From Mesorhizobium neociceri (GTDB taxonomy: Bacteria > Pseudomonadota > Alphaproteobacteria > Rhizobiales > Rhizobiaceae): a stretch of DNA of 64,000 nt. The position numbers were made by a program, and so were the translations under genes. Shown here in pieces: positions 47,014 to 55,928 of the stretch. Within the stretch, counting starts at the first letter, position 1, and each line of letters starts with the position of its first letter. Location of the stretch: the NCBI RefSeq assembly GCF_013520985.1, contig NZ_JACDTY010000003.1:248001-312000 (forward strand). Reading direction: 5' to 3'. Under the pieces are notes generated by a model. That model had not been told where the DNA came from. It worked only from the letters and a program-made list of their open reading frames with translations, and did not search any database.

Positions 47014-47544
47014 TCAGAGCCACTCGATGTCGTCGAAACCGCGCGCGATGTAGCCGCCCTTGGAGTAGGATTCGCCCTCGTAGCCGAAGATCGGCCACAC
47101 CTCCTGCTGGTTGTAGAGGCTGACGACGAGGCCGCCGCGGATGGACTGGAAGAACGGCGTCGCCTCGATCTGCTGCAGCACGGCGACGCGCTGCTCCTCC
47201 CAGCCGAGGCCGCGATAGCCGCCCTCACCCGACTTCTTGTCGAGGTCGGCAATGCCGTCTTCGATCATCGTCTTGTAGGCGGCGTCCTTGCCGGCCTGCT
47301 CGTCATGGCCTTTCACGGCAATGGCGTAGTATTTGTCCGGGACCTGATCGTGCGGATAGATGTCGCGCGCCATCTGGATCAGCGTCGCCATGGTTTCGGG
47401 CTTGAGCGCCGATGTCTCGAGACCCCAGGCATTTTCGGGGCTGATGACCGCACTGCCGGAGATGACGAGCAGCGCGCCGATGCCACCGCGCTTGAGAAGT
47501 TCACGACGTGAGAGCCCAGGCTTCGCGTCATAGATCGTGACCAT
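47014..47544 (-). CDS. Gluconate 2-dehydrogenase subunit 3-like, Tat signal
   Basis: 176 residues. Twin-arginine signal GLSRRELLKRGGIGALLVISGSAVISPENAWG, then the small-subunit pattern IQMARDIYPHDQVPDKYYAIAVKGHDEQ ... FFQSIRGGLVVSLYNQQEVWPIFGYEGESYSKGGYIARGFDDIEWL. It probably carries the GMC subunit through the Tat system. The gene precedes the large-subunit gene by 48 bases on the same strand. Confidence 0.92.
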   Translation of the reverse strand: MVTIYDAKPGLSRRELLKRGGIGALLVISGSAVISPENAWGLETSALKPETMATLIQMARDIYPHDQVPDKYYAIAVKGHDEQAGKDAAYKTMIEDGIADLDKKSGEGGYRGLGWEEQRVAVLQQIEATPFFQSIRGGLVVSLYNQQEVWPIFGYEGESYSKGGYIARGFDDIEWL

Positions 47545-47626
47545 TTTGTTCCTCCCTGCTTGCTATTTGCGCCCTTGAAGAGCGCCGTTGCTGGCGTCGC
47601 GCGGCTGAACGCGGCGGAATAATCCC

Positions 47627-48022
47627 CTACTGGAAGCGCCCTCCACGCTGCAGAACCTCGATCTTGTAGCCGTCGGGGTCCTCGATGAAGAAAAAACGGG
47701 CGATCAGCGACCCATCGCGATTGAACTCGACGATTTTCTTGGGGTTGAGGCCGAGCGCGCCGATCCGGTCGTGCTCGCTATCGAGATCGGCGACCGAGAC
47801 CGCCAGGTGGCCGTAACCGTCGCCAAGCCCATAAGGCTCGGCGCGGCCCTTGTTCACGGTGAGCTCGAGTTCGAACCCGGTTTCGGCGTTGGCGAGGTAA
47901 ATCAGCGTGAATGTCTCGAAATCCAGCCTGTCGGCGATATCGAGCCCGAAAGCGTTTCTGTAGAAATCGACGGATCGGGCCTCCTCGAGGACCCGGATCA
48001 TGGAATGGATCGCTTTCGCCAA
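47627..48022 (-). CDS. Glyoxalase-like (VOC) protein
   Basis: 131 residues from a TTG start at 48022: MAKAIHSMIRVLEEARSVDFYRNAFGLDIADR ... YLANAETGFELELTVNKGR ... GYGHLAVSVADLD ... ARFFFIEDPDGYKIEVLQRGG. The metal ligands H6, E, H and E fit lactoylglutathione lyase. TTG is preferred because GGAGA stands about 6 bases ahead; the longer reading to 48139 does not match the family. Confidence 0.85.
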   Translation of the reverse strand: MAKAIHSMIRVLEEARSVDFYRNAFGLDIADRLDFETFTLIYLANAETGFELELTVNKGRAEPYGLGDGYGHLAVSVADLDSEHDRIGALGLNPKKIVEFNRDGSLIARFFFIEDPDGYKIEVLQRGGRFQ

Positions 48023-48243
48023 ATCAGTCTCCGTCGCTGCATGTTGGAGGCGATTATGGGCGGCGCTGATAAAAGGTGGTGGCAGCCGGTTACCACGGCT
48101 AAATTTGCAATCCCTGCTATGCCTGCGCTTAGCGACCAAAGTCCGATTGCCGTTTGTTGCTTTCGGGCCGAAAATGGTTGGATAAATATACGCCTGAAGG
48201 CGCGACTCACTGCGCCCAAAACCAACAATATCGGGAGGTAGGA

Positions 48244-48546
48244 ATGTGCAGGGTTTTTGCCGGGCAGGATCCGGAAGGTTACCGACAGATCAACCGATCG
48301 ATCCGCATCGACGGACACTCGACCAGCATCCAGCTTGAAGCGACATTCTGGGCGCTGCTTGACGAGATTGCCGACAGTCAGGGCCTGACGACGCCTAAGT
48401 TCATCTCAAAGCTCTATGACGAGGCGATCGAGATCAACGGCGCGATCCCCAACTTTGCCTCGATGTTGCGCACGACCTGCGCGCTCTATCTGCGCGGCCA
48501 CCGGCCGGATATGGATGAGCTGACGCCAAAGCGCGAAGCGGCTTGA
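48244..48546 (+). CDS. Ribbon-helix-helix domain protein
   Basis: 100 residues from ATG 48244, preceded by GGGAGGTAGGA. RINRSIRIDGHSTSIQLEATFWALLDEIADSQGLTTPKFISKLYDEAIEINGAIPNFASMLRTTCALYL fits the family of short alphaproteobacterial ribbon-helix-helix proteins annotated near arylsulfotransferases. It probably binds DNA as a dimer. The gene stands next to deoD, which points the other way; target unknown. Confidence 0.85.
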   Translation: MCRVFAGQDPEGYRQINRSIRIDGHSTSIQLEATFWALLDEIADSQGLTTPKFISKLYDEAIEINGAIPNFASMLRTTCALYLRGHRPDMDELTPKREAA

Positions 48547-48550
48547 GGGC

Positions 48551-49300
48551 TTATCCCTCGGCCGCAACGTCGAGTCCGAGCCGCACCATGTCGGTGAACA
48601 GCGCCTGGCGCTCGGAATAGGCAGTCTGTTCATCGGTCACGATGTTGTCGACGACGGTCAGCAGCGACAGGGCGCGGGCGCCGAAATGTGCCGCGATGCG
48701 GTAAAGCGCGCTGGTTTCCATGTCGACGGCAAGCGCGCCAAGCGCCTGTGCTTCAGCGAATCGAGCGCGCCCTTCCGGGTGATAGAATACATCGCTGCAG
48801 ATGGTCAGCCCCGCCTGATGGCCGATGCCGAGTTGAGCGGCGCAGGCCAACGCGTGGGCAAACAGGCCGGGATCGGGCCCGGCGGCGGCATCGTAGAGGC
48901 CGAAGACCTGGCCGCTTCGCTCGCTTTCGGCGCGCACCGACTGCGAGATCACGACCGAGCGCAGTGGCACGTCGGTCGTCAGGCCGCCACAGGTGCCGGT
49001 ACGGATCAGCGTTTTGACGCCGTGGAAATCCAGGAGCTCATGCACATAGATCAGGAAGGACGGCACACCGATGCCGGTGGCCTGGATGCTTATGGGCCGG
49101 CCGCGATAGAGGCCAGTGAAGCCCAGCGCGCCCCTGCGGCGGTTGACGCAGCGCGGCGCTTCAAGAAACGTCTTTGCCATCCACTCGGCGCGCTGCGGAT
49201 CGCCCGGCAACAGCACGGTTGCGGCATAGTCACCCTTGGCTGCCTCGTTGTGCGGCGTCACGACATGCTCCCCAAAACCCGCCGCCCGTTTCGCCTGCAA
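48551..49300 (-). CDS. deoD: Purine nucleoside phosphorylase
   Basis: 249 residues, DeoD class: VTPHNEAAKGDYAATVLLPGDPQRAEWMAKTFLE, GFTGLYRGRPISIQATGIGVPSFLIYVHEL, TGTCGGL, and VDMETSALYRIAA (Glu-Met-Glu ribose site). It splits purine nucleosides with phosphate to base and ribose-1-phosphate in salvage. The N-terminus matches the class from residue 14 on; the start is otherwise not strongly supported by a ribosome site. Confidence 0.92.
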   Translation of the reverse strand: MQAKRAAGFGEHVVTPHNEAAKGDYAATVLLPGDPQRAEWMAKTFLEAPRCVNRRRGALGFTGLYRGRPISIQATGIGVPSFLIYVHELLDFHGVKTLIRTGTCGGLTTDVPLRSVVISQSVRAESERSGQVFGLYDAAAGPDPGLFAHALACAAQLGIGHQAGLTICSDVFYHPEGRARFAEAQALGALAVDMETSALYRIAAHFGARALSLLTVVDNIVTDEQTAYSERQALFTDMVRLGLDVAAEG

Positions 49301-49346
49301 TCATGGCAGCGTCACGTCATTGCGCAAGCGGTGAATTAGGGGGCTC

Positions 49347-49374
49347 TAAAGCGCGTCGCCAGCGACGCGCTTTA
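49347..49374. repeat. GC hairpin of a rhizobial repeat
   Basis: TAAAGCGCGTCGC (49347-49359), loop CA, GCGACGCGCTTTA (49362-49374): a perfect 13-base-pair stem followed by GTTTTTGTTTT on the plus strand. It forms the left part of a composite repeat with the palindrome at 49387-49434. Confidence 0.85.
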
Positions 49375-49386
49375 AGTTTTTGTTTT

Positions 49387-49434
49387 ATGCATGTCGTTTT
49401 CTCAAAACCGGGGCCACTTTTGAGCGACATGCAT
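49387..49434. repeat. Rhizobial palindromic intergenic repeat
   Basis: ATGCATGTCG (49387-49396) pairs with CGACATGCAT (49425-49434), with an inner CTCAAAA/TTTTGAG stem. The core AAAACCGGGGCCACTTTT matches the element at 6633-6702. The right end touches the last base of the cckA stop codon (49434-49436). Confidence 0.75.
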
Positions 49435-52007
49435 CAGGATTCAAGCACGTCCTTGACGACAGTGGCCAGTTGTTTGAGCGAGAACGGCTTCGGCAGGAAG
49501 CCGAATTGCGCGTCGGGCGGCAGGTTCCGGGCGAAGGCATCTTCGGCATAGCCGGACACGAAGACAAACTTGATGTCGGGCTGGCGCTTGCGCAATTCGC
49601 CAAGCAGCGTCGGGCCGTCCATTTCCGGCATAACCACGTCGGACACGACGATGTCGACCTTGCCACCGAGCGCTTCGAAGACTTCCAGCGCCTCGACGCC
49701 CGAGGACGCCTCGTGCACGGTGTAGCCGCGCGAGGTCAGCGCCCGCGAGCCGCCCATGCGCACCGCGTCTTCGTCTTCAACCAGCAGCACCGTTGCGGAG
49801 CCCGACAAGTCCTTGGCAGTATCGGCAACTTTCACCGGGGCCGCCGGCGCTTCCCCGGCCTCACCCGGCTTCTTCACTTCCGCGATATGGCGCGGCAGGA
49901 AGATGCGGAACGTCGAGCCCTTGCCGACTTCGGAATCGCAGTAGATGAAGCCGCCGGTCTGCTTGATGATGCCGTAGACCATCGACAGGCCAAGGCCGGT
50001 GCCCTTGCCGACTTCCTTGGTGGTGAAGAAGGGTTCAAAAATCTTCTTCAGGACGTCCGGCGCGATGCCGGAGCCGGTGTCCTCGACCTCGACCACGACA
50101 TAGTCGGCCGGGGTGAGTTCGCGGTAGGAAAAGCTCTTGCACTCTTCGGCGGTGACGTTTCGGGTGCGCACGGTGAGGTCGCCGCCGGCCGGCATGGCGT
50201 CGCGCGCATTGACCGCGAGATTGACCACCACCTGCTCGAACTGGCCGATGTCGACTTTGACCGGCCATAGATCGCGGCCGTGGTCGACCTTCAGCTTGAT
50301 GTCATTACCGACGAGGCGGGCAAGCAGCATCCTGAGGTCGGCAAGCACGTCGGTGAGGTTCAGCACTTCCGGCCGCAGCGTCTGCTTGCGCGAGAAGGCG
50401 AGCAACTGCCGCACCAGCGAGGCCGCCCGGTTGGCATTCTGCTTGATGTTCATGATGTCGGGGAAGGACGGGTCCGACGGCCGGTGATTGGTCAGCAAAA
50501 GGTCCGACGCCATGATGATGGCGGTCAGCACATTGTTGAAGTCGTGGGCGATACCGCCGGCGAGCTGGCCGACCGCCTGCATCTTCTGGCTTTGCGCCAT
50601 CTGGCCCTCGAGCGCTTTCTGCTCCGTGGTGTCGACGGCATAGACGATGGCCGATTCTTCTGCCCCTTCGCCGCCGGTGCCGTCGGCGACCGCGTTGACG
50701 TAGAAGCGGATGTGGCGTTCCTCGTTGCCGGGCAGCAGCGTGTCGATCGGCTCGATGTCGGCCTGCCTGAGCCGCGCCTTCTCGAAGGCGGCGGCAAAGG
50801 CCGGACGGTCGCGCTCGTGGATGACCGTATCCAGCCGCACGCGGCGGTCGACGGCATCGCGGTCGACGACGGAGGAAAACAGCGACAGGAACGGCGCGTT
50901 GGTGCGCAGGATGCGGCCGCTGGCGTCGACGCCGGCAATCGCCATCGGCGTCGAGTTGAAGAAGCGGGTGAAGCGCACTTCCGACGCCCGAAGGTCGGCG
51001 GATGCGTCCTCGCCCTGGGTGCGGTTGAGCACGATGGTGCGGGTCGGGCCGTTGGTCCCCTCGCGGCTGGCCGAGACACGGTGCATGAAGCGCACCGGCA
51101 GCGCCTCGCCGGTCGTCGTCGTCAGATCGAGATCGATGACCGCGTTGCGGGTGGTGCCGGGATCGGCCTTGACCGAGCGCACCAGCGCCATGCCGTCGCC
51201 GGCGACGATTTCCTGCAGCGTGACCGCGCCAGGCGTGAAGCTCGCCAGATCAATGCCCAGCCATTCGGCGAGTGTGGCGTTGATGTAGGTGACGCGGCCC
51301 TCCTGGTCGGCCGAGAAGAAACCGGCCGGCGCGTGGTCGAGATGATCGATGGCCTTCTGCAGGTCGAGGAAGAAACGCTCCTGCTCGGCCCGTTCCTGCG
51401 AAATGTCGGCAAGTTGCCAGGCGAGCATGGGCAGACGCTGGCCGGGAACGCTGAAGGTGCGGGCCCGCGCCCGGTACCAGCGTGCGCCTGGTTCGGCGCC
51501 GGGCCGGATCGACTGCGCCAGCCGGAATTCGCCGTCGCCGGCCTGGCCGTCGCGCAGACCCGAGGCCAGCCGGTAAATGGTCACCGAAGCTTCGGGAACA
51601 TCGGAAAGCAGGCCTTCGACCGTCTTCAGATCGGCTGCCGACGCAGCACCGGTCATCTCGGCATAGGCGCGGTTGGCGTAAACGACGCGGCCCTTGGTGT
51701 CGGTGACGATCAGGCCCTGCGACATCGAATCGACGAAGGCCTTCGACAGTTCATCCCCGGTCGAACGCGGCGCGATCTGCACGAAGCCGATGGCCGTGGC
51801 AAACAGGAAGCCGACGCCGATCATGGCAAGCACGCCCAGCATGCCGAGCAGGAAGGGATCGCCAAGCCGCTCGCGGAAAAGGCCGAAAACGACCGCGGCC
51901 CCGGTCAAAACGATGATGAAGACGATGAGCCGGGTAACCGCGCCCGGCCGCGTGTTCTGGTCGACGATCGGTACCGGATAGAAATCGCCGCGCGTTTCCC
52001 TGGCCAT
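49434..52007 (-). CDS. cckA: Cell-cycle hybrid histidine kinase CckA
   Basis: 857 residues. Two membrane helices (about 26-75), three PAS-like regions, then the kinase core: H-box [18 protein letters not shown] with H488, N-box [47 protein letters not shown], and a receiver domain with D790 in [12 protein letters not shown]. In alphaproteobacteria CckA phosphorylates ChpT, which passes the phosphate to CtrA and controls DNA replication, division and flagella. Start ATG 52007 opens [18 protein letters not shown]; a longer reading is not family-like. The stop sits at a repeat edge. Confidence 0.95.
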   Translation of the reverse strand: MARETRGDFYPVPIVDQNTRPGAVTRLIVFIIVLTGAAVVFGLFRERLGDPFLLGMLGVLAMIGVGFLFATAIGFVQIAPRSTGDELSKAFVDSMSQGLIVTDTKGRVVYANRAYAEMTGAASAADLKTVEGLLSDVPEASVTIYRLASGLRDGQAGDGEFRLAQSIRPGAEPGARWYRARARTFSVPGQRLPMLAWQLADISQERAEQERFFLDLQKAIDHLDHAPAGFFSADQEGRVTYINATLAEWLGIDLASFTPGAVTLQEIVAGDGMALVRSVKADPGTTRNAVIDLDLTTTTGEALPVRFMHRVSASREGTNGPTRTIVLNRTQGEDASADLRASEVRFTRFFNSTPMAIAGVDASGRILRTNAPFLSLFSSVVDRDAVDRRVRLDTVIHERDRPAFAAAFEKARLRQADIEPIDTLLPGNEERHIRFYVNAVADGTGGEGAEESAIVYAVDTTEQKALEGQMAQSQKMQAVGQLAGGIAHDFNNVLTAIIMASDLLLTNHRPSDPSFPDIMNIKQNANRAASLVRQLLAFSRKQTLRPEVLNLTDVLADLRMLLARLVGNDIKLKVDHGRDLWPVKVDIGQFEQVVVNLAVNARDAMPAGGDLTVRTRNVTAEECKSFSYRELTPADYVVVEVEDTGSGIAPDVLKKIFEPFFTTKEVGKGTGLGLSMVYGIIKQTGGFIYCDSEVGKGSTFRIFLPRHIAEVKKPGEAGEAPAAPVKVADTAKDLSGSATVLLVEDEDAVRMGGSRALTSRGYTVHEASSGVEALEVFEALGGKVDIVVSDVVMPEMDGPTLLGELRKRQPDIKFVFVSGYAEDAFARNLPPDAQFGFLPKPFSLKQLATVVKDVLES

Positions 52008-52219
52008 ATGCCCCCTGCTCGTGAATTCCTGATATCCGACACCGCCCCAGGGCGGTTGAATCACATTCTCCTAATCCGGAAAAGGCCTTGGCAGCAAATG
52101 TCCGATAAAAATGACGTGCCGGTGTTTCAAGCTGTTCACGAAGCGTGAAGGCAACTTGCGGTGGCCGGTCGCAACGGTCTAGTGTCGCCTCCACTTCAAA
52201 AACCGATTTGGGGGCACCG

Positions 52220-52933
52220 ATGCAGTGGCTGGATAGCGTGGCGGGTCCTGGATATGCCGCAGCGCTGCTGTGGACGTTTGCCGCCCTTGTCCTGCTGGTC
52301 ATCGTGCTCGTCATCATCAGGCTGGTCCGCAACCTGACCTTCGGTACCTTCGTTGCCGGCGGCCGCAATCGCAAGACGCGGCTGGCGGTCATGGACGCCA
52401 CCGCGGTCGACAGCCACCGCCGGCTGGTGCTCATACGTCGCGACGATATCGAACACCTGATTTTGATCGGCGGCCCGACCGACGTTGTGGTCGAGCGCGA
52501 CATCCGGCTGGCGGCGCCACGCCGTCCGGCCTTGACCGGCGATGGCGGCGGTGGTGGCCAACAGCAACAGGCGCCGCGTCCGCGCGCGGCGCAGCCCGCG
52601 CCCGCCGCACCTGCAAGGCAGGCGCCACCGCCGCAACCGGTAAGGGCTGCTCCGGCCGCCATTCCGCCACGCCAGGCAGCACCAGCGCCAAAACCAGCCC
52701 CAATCTACCAGGCGAGCAATGTGACACCGCTGCCGGCCTATGGCGCGGCCGCCAATACCGCCCGGCAGACCCCACCGCCACCGAAGCGCGAGTCCATCGA
52801 CGACACGCTGATGCGGGAGCTCGAGGTCTCGCTCGATGATTCGCACGCCAGCAAGCCGGCGGCGAAGGCACCGCAGTCTCTCGACGACGAGATGACCAAG
52901 CTGCTCGGCGAGCTCGCCAGCCAGAAGCGATAG
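52220..52933 (+). CDS. FliO/MopB-like membrane protein
   Basis: 237 residues. One membrane helix (GYAAALLWTFAALVLLVIVLVIIRLV), then the FliO-type domain RLAVMDATAVDSHRRLVLIRRDDIEHLILIGGPTDVVVE, and a long Pro/Ala/Gln-rich tail ending in ELEVSLDDSH and EMTKLLGELASQ. True FliO helps assemble the flagellar export gate. This gene is away from any flagellar cluster but next to cckA, so a different role is possible. Confidence 0.82.
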   Translation: MQWLDSVAGPGYAAALLWTFAALVLLVIVLVIIRLVRNLTFGTFVAGGRNRKTRLAVMDATAVDSHRRLVLIRRDDIEHLILIGGPTDVVVERDIRLAAPRRPALTGDGGGGGQQQQAPRPRAAQPAPAAPARQAPPPQPVRAAPAAIPPRQAAPAPKPAPIYQASNVTPLPAYGAAANTARQTPPPPKRESIDDTLMRELEVSLDDSHASKPAAKAPQSLDDEMTKLLGELASQKR

Positions 52934-53126
52934 TGGGAATCGAAATGGCCGATGGCCTGGAACGTTTCACCGTTTCACTGAAACGACGAACTGTCCTGCC
53001 TCGTTGATTTTTGCACTGGCGAGATGATTTCGCGCCTGTTTGCTGAATCGGCATCCAATACTGAATCGAATTTGACGTTCCGGTGTGACATTCAGGGACG
53101 ACCGTTTGCCACGAACCCAAAAACAA

Positions 53127-53153
53127 AAAATGGCCGGAAATCCCGGCCATTTT
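53127..53153. terminator. Bidirectional terminator after dksA
   Basis: AAAATGGCCGG (53127-53137), loop AAATC, CCGGCCATTTT (53143-53153). Read leftward from dksA it ends in TTTTTTGTTTTT; read rightward it ends in TTTTCAATTTC. A good intrinsic terminator for dksA. Confidence 0.88.
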
Positions 53154-53177
53154 CAATTTCTGTCCTGCAGTCGCGGC

Positions 53178-53594
53178 TCAATCGTCGCGATAGACTTTCT
53201 CGCGGCGCTCGTGGCGCTCCTGCGCTTCGATCGACAGGGTCGCGATCGGGCGCGCGTCGAGGCGCTTCAGCGCGATCGGCTCGCCGGTTTCCTCGCAATA
53301 GCCGTAAGTGCCTTCATCGATGCGCTGCAGCGCCGAATCGATCTTTGAGATGAGCTTGCGCTGGCGGTCGCGGGCGCGAAGTTCGATGGCGCGGTCGGTT
53401 TCCGAGGAAGCGCGATCGGCGAGATCGGGATGGTTGGCGTTTTCCTGCTGCAGGATTTCGAGAGTTTCGCGCGCTTCGCGCAGTATGTCGTTCTTCCAGG
53501 TGACGAGCTTCAGGCGAAAGTAGGATTTCTGCCGTTCGTTCATGAACGGCTCGTCTTCGGAGGGTACGTAATTGGCGGTAACGATATCGTTCAT
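53178..53594 (-). CDS. dksA: DksA-type RNA polymerase-binding regulator, one-cysteine form
   Basis: 138 residues from ATG 53594. A coiled coil (YFRLKLVTWKNDILREARETLEILQQEN ... DRAIELRARDRQRKLISKID) enters the RNA polymerase secondary channel; the globular end has YGYCEETGEPIALKRLDARPIATLSIEAQERHE. Of the four zinc Cys only C100 remains; the others are T103, S121 and A124, as in zinc-independent DksA proteins of alphaproteobacteria. It modulates rRNA and stress promoters with ppGpp. Ends at a strong terminator. Confidence 0.95.
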   Translation of the reverse strand: MNDIVTANYVPSEDEPFMNERQKSYFRLKLVTWKNDILREARETLEILQQENANHPDLADRASSETDRAIELRARDRQRKLISKIDSALQRIDEGTYGYCEETGEPIALKRLDARPIATLSIEAQERHERREKVYRDD

Positions 53595-53780
53595 TCGACT
53601 CACCCAACAACCCCAAATTTCGCGCCTATATATTCGCGCAGAGAAGGCTGCACAAGCGTAATCGGCGCGCGTTTCACGCAATTGTTAATGCCGTAAGGGC
53701 AAAGCCTTCCACAGCAAGGGCGCGGGCGAATTCGCACATGATTCGTTGCGCTTGAGTGTCGTCGCCCATTGTGCGCCAGC

Positions 53781-53820
53781 CCTTTCTCGTGGCTAATCCA
53801 CCTTTCTCGTGGCTAATCCA
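53781..53820 (+). repeat. Perfect 20-base tandem duplication
   Basis: CCTTTCTCGTGGCTAATCCA occurs twice in a row (53781-53800 and 53801-53820), about 40 bases before the GTG of the SixA-like gene, inside its likely promoter or leader. Confidence 0.95.
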
Positions 53821-53858
53821 ATTGCGTCATTTGATGGGCAGCACACCATGGGGGTCCG

Positions 53859-54362
53859 GTGAGCAGACTGTATCTGTTGCGGCATGCAAAGGCTGGATGG
53901 GCCCTGCCCGGCGTGCGCGACTTCGACCGCCCGCTCGACGCATCCGGCATTGCCGATGCCGAAATGATGGGGACGGCGATGCGTGCCCGCAACTACATTC
54001 CCGATATCACACTGTGTTCCAACGCCAAGCGGGCGCGCCAGACGCTGGAGGGCATCGCCGGCCACACCGATACCGGCCGGGTGCTGTTTTTCGACACGCT
54101 CTACAGCGAGGATGCCGCCGGTTATCTCGCTATCATCCGTGGCAATGGCGGACCGGGCTCGCTGCTGGTCATCGGCCACAATCCGATGACGGAAGACCTT
54201 GCCATGGCAGTTTCGGGCGACGGCGACGAGGCGGCGCGGGCCATCATGAACCATGGTTTCCCGACCTCAGGCCTCGCGGTCGTGCGCTTCAGCGGCAACC
54301 TTGCGGAAGCCGCGCAAGGTGGCGGCTATCTCGAAGCCTTCCTGACGCCCGCAGATCTCTGA
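53859..54362 (+). CDS. SixA-like histidine phosphatase
   Basis: 167 residues, histidine-phosphatase (phosphoglycerate-mutase-like) fold: LYLLRHAKAGW with the nucleophile His, SNAKRARQTLEGIAG and VIGHNPMTEDLA with the second His. SixA removes phosphate from phosphohistidine in signalling relays. Start GTG 53859 has GGGGG before it. It precedes ycjX on the same strand by 87 bases. Confidence 0.92.
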   Translation: MSRLYLLRHAKAGWALPGVRDFDRPLDASGIADAEMMGTAMRARNYIPDITLCSNAKRARQTLEGIAGHTDTGRVLFFDTLYSEDAAGYLAIIRGNGGPGSLLVIGHNPMTEDLAMAVSGDGDEAARAIMNHGFPTSGLAVVRFSGNLAEAAQGGGYLEAFLTPADL

Positions 54363-54449
54363 GCAGAACCGGCCAGAACCCAGGCGCCATTTCAAACTTG
54401 AGCCTCAAAGCCTATATCGGGGCGTAAGAGCACGCCTGAGAGACAGATT

Positions 54450-55928
54450 TTGGCATCATCGCTGACGACATTCACCGACGAAGCGAGAATTGCCCTGGAT
54501 ACGCTGTCGGGGCGGGCAAGCGGGCTGTTTTCGCCATCGCTGCGGCTCGGCGTCACCGGCCTTTCCCGTGCCGGCAAGACGGTGTTCATCTCGGCTCTTG
54601 TCCACAATCTGATCCATGGCGGGCGGCTGCCGCTGTTCGAGGCGCAGAAATCTGGACGTATCGCGCGCGCCTTCCTCGAGGAACAGCCGGATGACGCGGT
54701 GCCGCGTTTTCAGTACGAGGATCACATCGCAGCCTTGGTCAACGACCGCATCTGGCCGGACTCGACGCGCGCCATCTCGGAACTCAGGCTCACCATCGAA
54801 TATGAATCGGCGTCCGGCTGGAACCGCATGTTTTCCAGCGGGCGATTGTCGGTCGACATCGTCGACTACCCCGGCGAATGGCTGCTCGACCTGCCGCTGC
54901 TCGGCAAATCCTTCGCCGATTTCTCGCACGAAGCCTTCGAGATGGCGATGCTGCCGGTGCGGGCCGACCTGTCGCGGGACTGGCGGGCGCTGTCGGCGAC
55001 GATCGACCCCAATGCCGACGCCGACGAGATGACGGCGCGCCGGCTGGCCGAGAGCTTTGCCGCCTATCTCAAGGCCTGCAAGCTCGACGAGCGGGCGCTG
55101 TCGACCTTGCCCCCCGGCCGTTTCCTGATGCCTGGCGACCTCGAGGGATCGCCAGCGCTGACTTTCGCGCCCCTGCTGCTCAAGGGCGAGCGACGGCCAC
55201 GCTCCGGCTCGCTGCAAGCAATGATGGAGCGCCGCTACGAGGCCTACAAGACACATGTGGTGAAGCCGTTCTTCCGCGAACACATCACCCGCCTCGACCG
55301 TCAGATCGTGCTGATCGACGCCATGCAGGCGCTGAATGCCGGCCCCGGCGCGATGGCCGATCTCGAACGCGCGGTAACCGAGATCCTGTCCTGTTTCCGT
55401 CCCGGCCGGGGCAATTTCCTCACCGATCTGTTTTCGCGCCGCATCGACCGCATTCTGGTCGCCGCGACCAAGGCCGACCACCTGCATCACGAAAGCCATG
55501 ACCGGCTGCAGGCGATCGTGCGGCGGCTTGCCGACCGGGCCGTGGCGCGGGCGAATTTTACCGGTGCCGATGTCGACGTGGTCGCCATGGCGGCGGTGCG
55601 CGCGACACGCGAAGGCACGGTCAAACAGGGCCGTGAAACGCTGCCGGTGATCATCGGTACGCCGCTGAAGGGCGAGAAGATCAATGGCGAAACCTTCGAC
55701 GGCAAAACCGAAACCGCTATATTTCCCGGGGACTTGCCAGAGAAAATTGAAGCAGTGTTCGACGTGTCCGAAGCCGACCACCGGCAAAGCAGCGACGATC
55801 CGGCGATCCGTTTCGTGCGCTTTCGCCCACCAAAGCTCGAACGCACCGCCGAGGGCGTCACGCTGTCGCTGCCGCATATCAGGCTCGACCGCGCCTTGCT
55901 GTTCCTGATCGGAGACCATCTGGCATGA
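54450..55928 (+). CDS. YcjX-type P-loop ATPase (DUF463)
   Basis: 492 residues. P-loop GVTGLSRAGKTVFISALVHNLIHGGRLPLFE near the N-terminus, DIVDYPGEWLLDLPLLG (switch region) and KADHLHHESHDRL mark the family. It is thought to act in envelope stress together with YcjF; the mechanism is unknown. Start is TTG 54450, with GAGAG about 8 bases upstream. ATGA overlap with the next gene. Confidence 0.92.
   Translation: MASSLTTFTDEARIALDTLSGRASGLFSPSLRLGVTGLSRAGKTVFISALVHNLIHGGRLPLFEAQKSGRIARAFLEEQPDDAVPRFQYEDHIAALVNDRIWPDSTRAISELRLTIEYESASGWNRMFSSGRLSVDIVDYPGEWLLDLPLLGKSFADFSHEAFEMAMLPVRADLSRDWRALSATIDPNADADEMTARRLAESFAAYLKACKLDERALSTLPPGRFLMPGDLEGSPALTFAPLLLKGERRPRSGSLQAMMERRYEAYKTHVVKPFFREHITRLDRQIVLIDAMQALNAGPGAMADLERAVTEILSCFRPGRGNFLTDLFSRRIDRILVAATKADHLHHESHDRLQAIVRRLADRAVARANFTGADVDVVAMAAVRATREGTVKQGRETLPVIIGTPLKGEKINGETFDGKTETAIFPGDLPEKIEAVFDVSEADHRQSSDDPAIRFVRFRPPKLERTAEGVTLSLPHIRLDRALLFLIGDHLA

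Noticed and set aside
50280..52148. Plus-strand frame of 622 residues
   Set aside because: Antisense of cckA.
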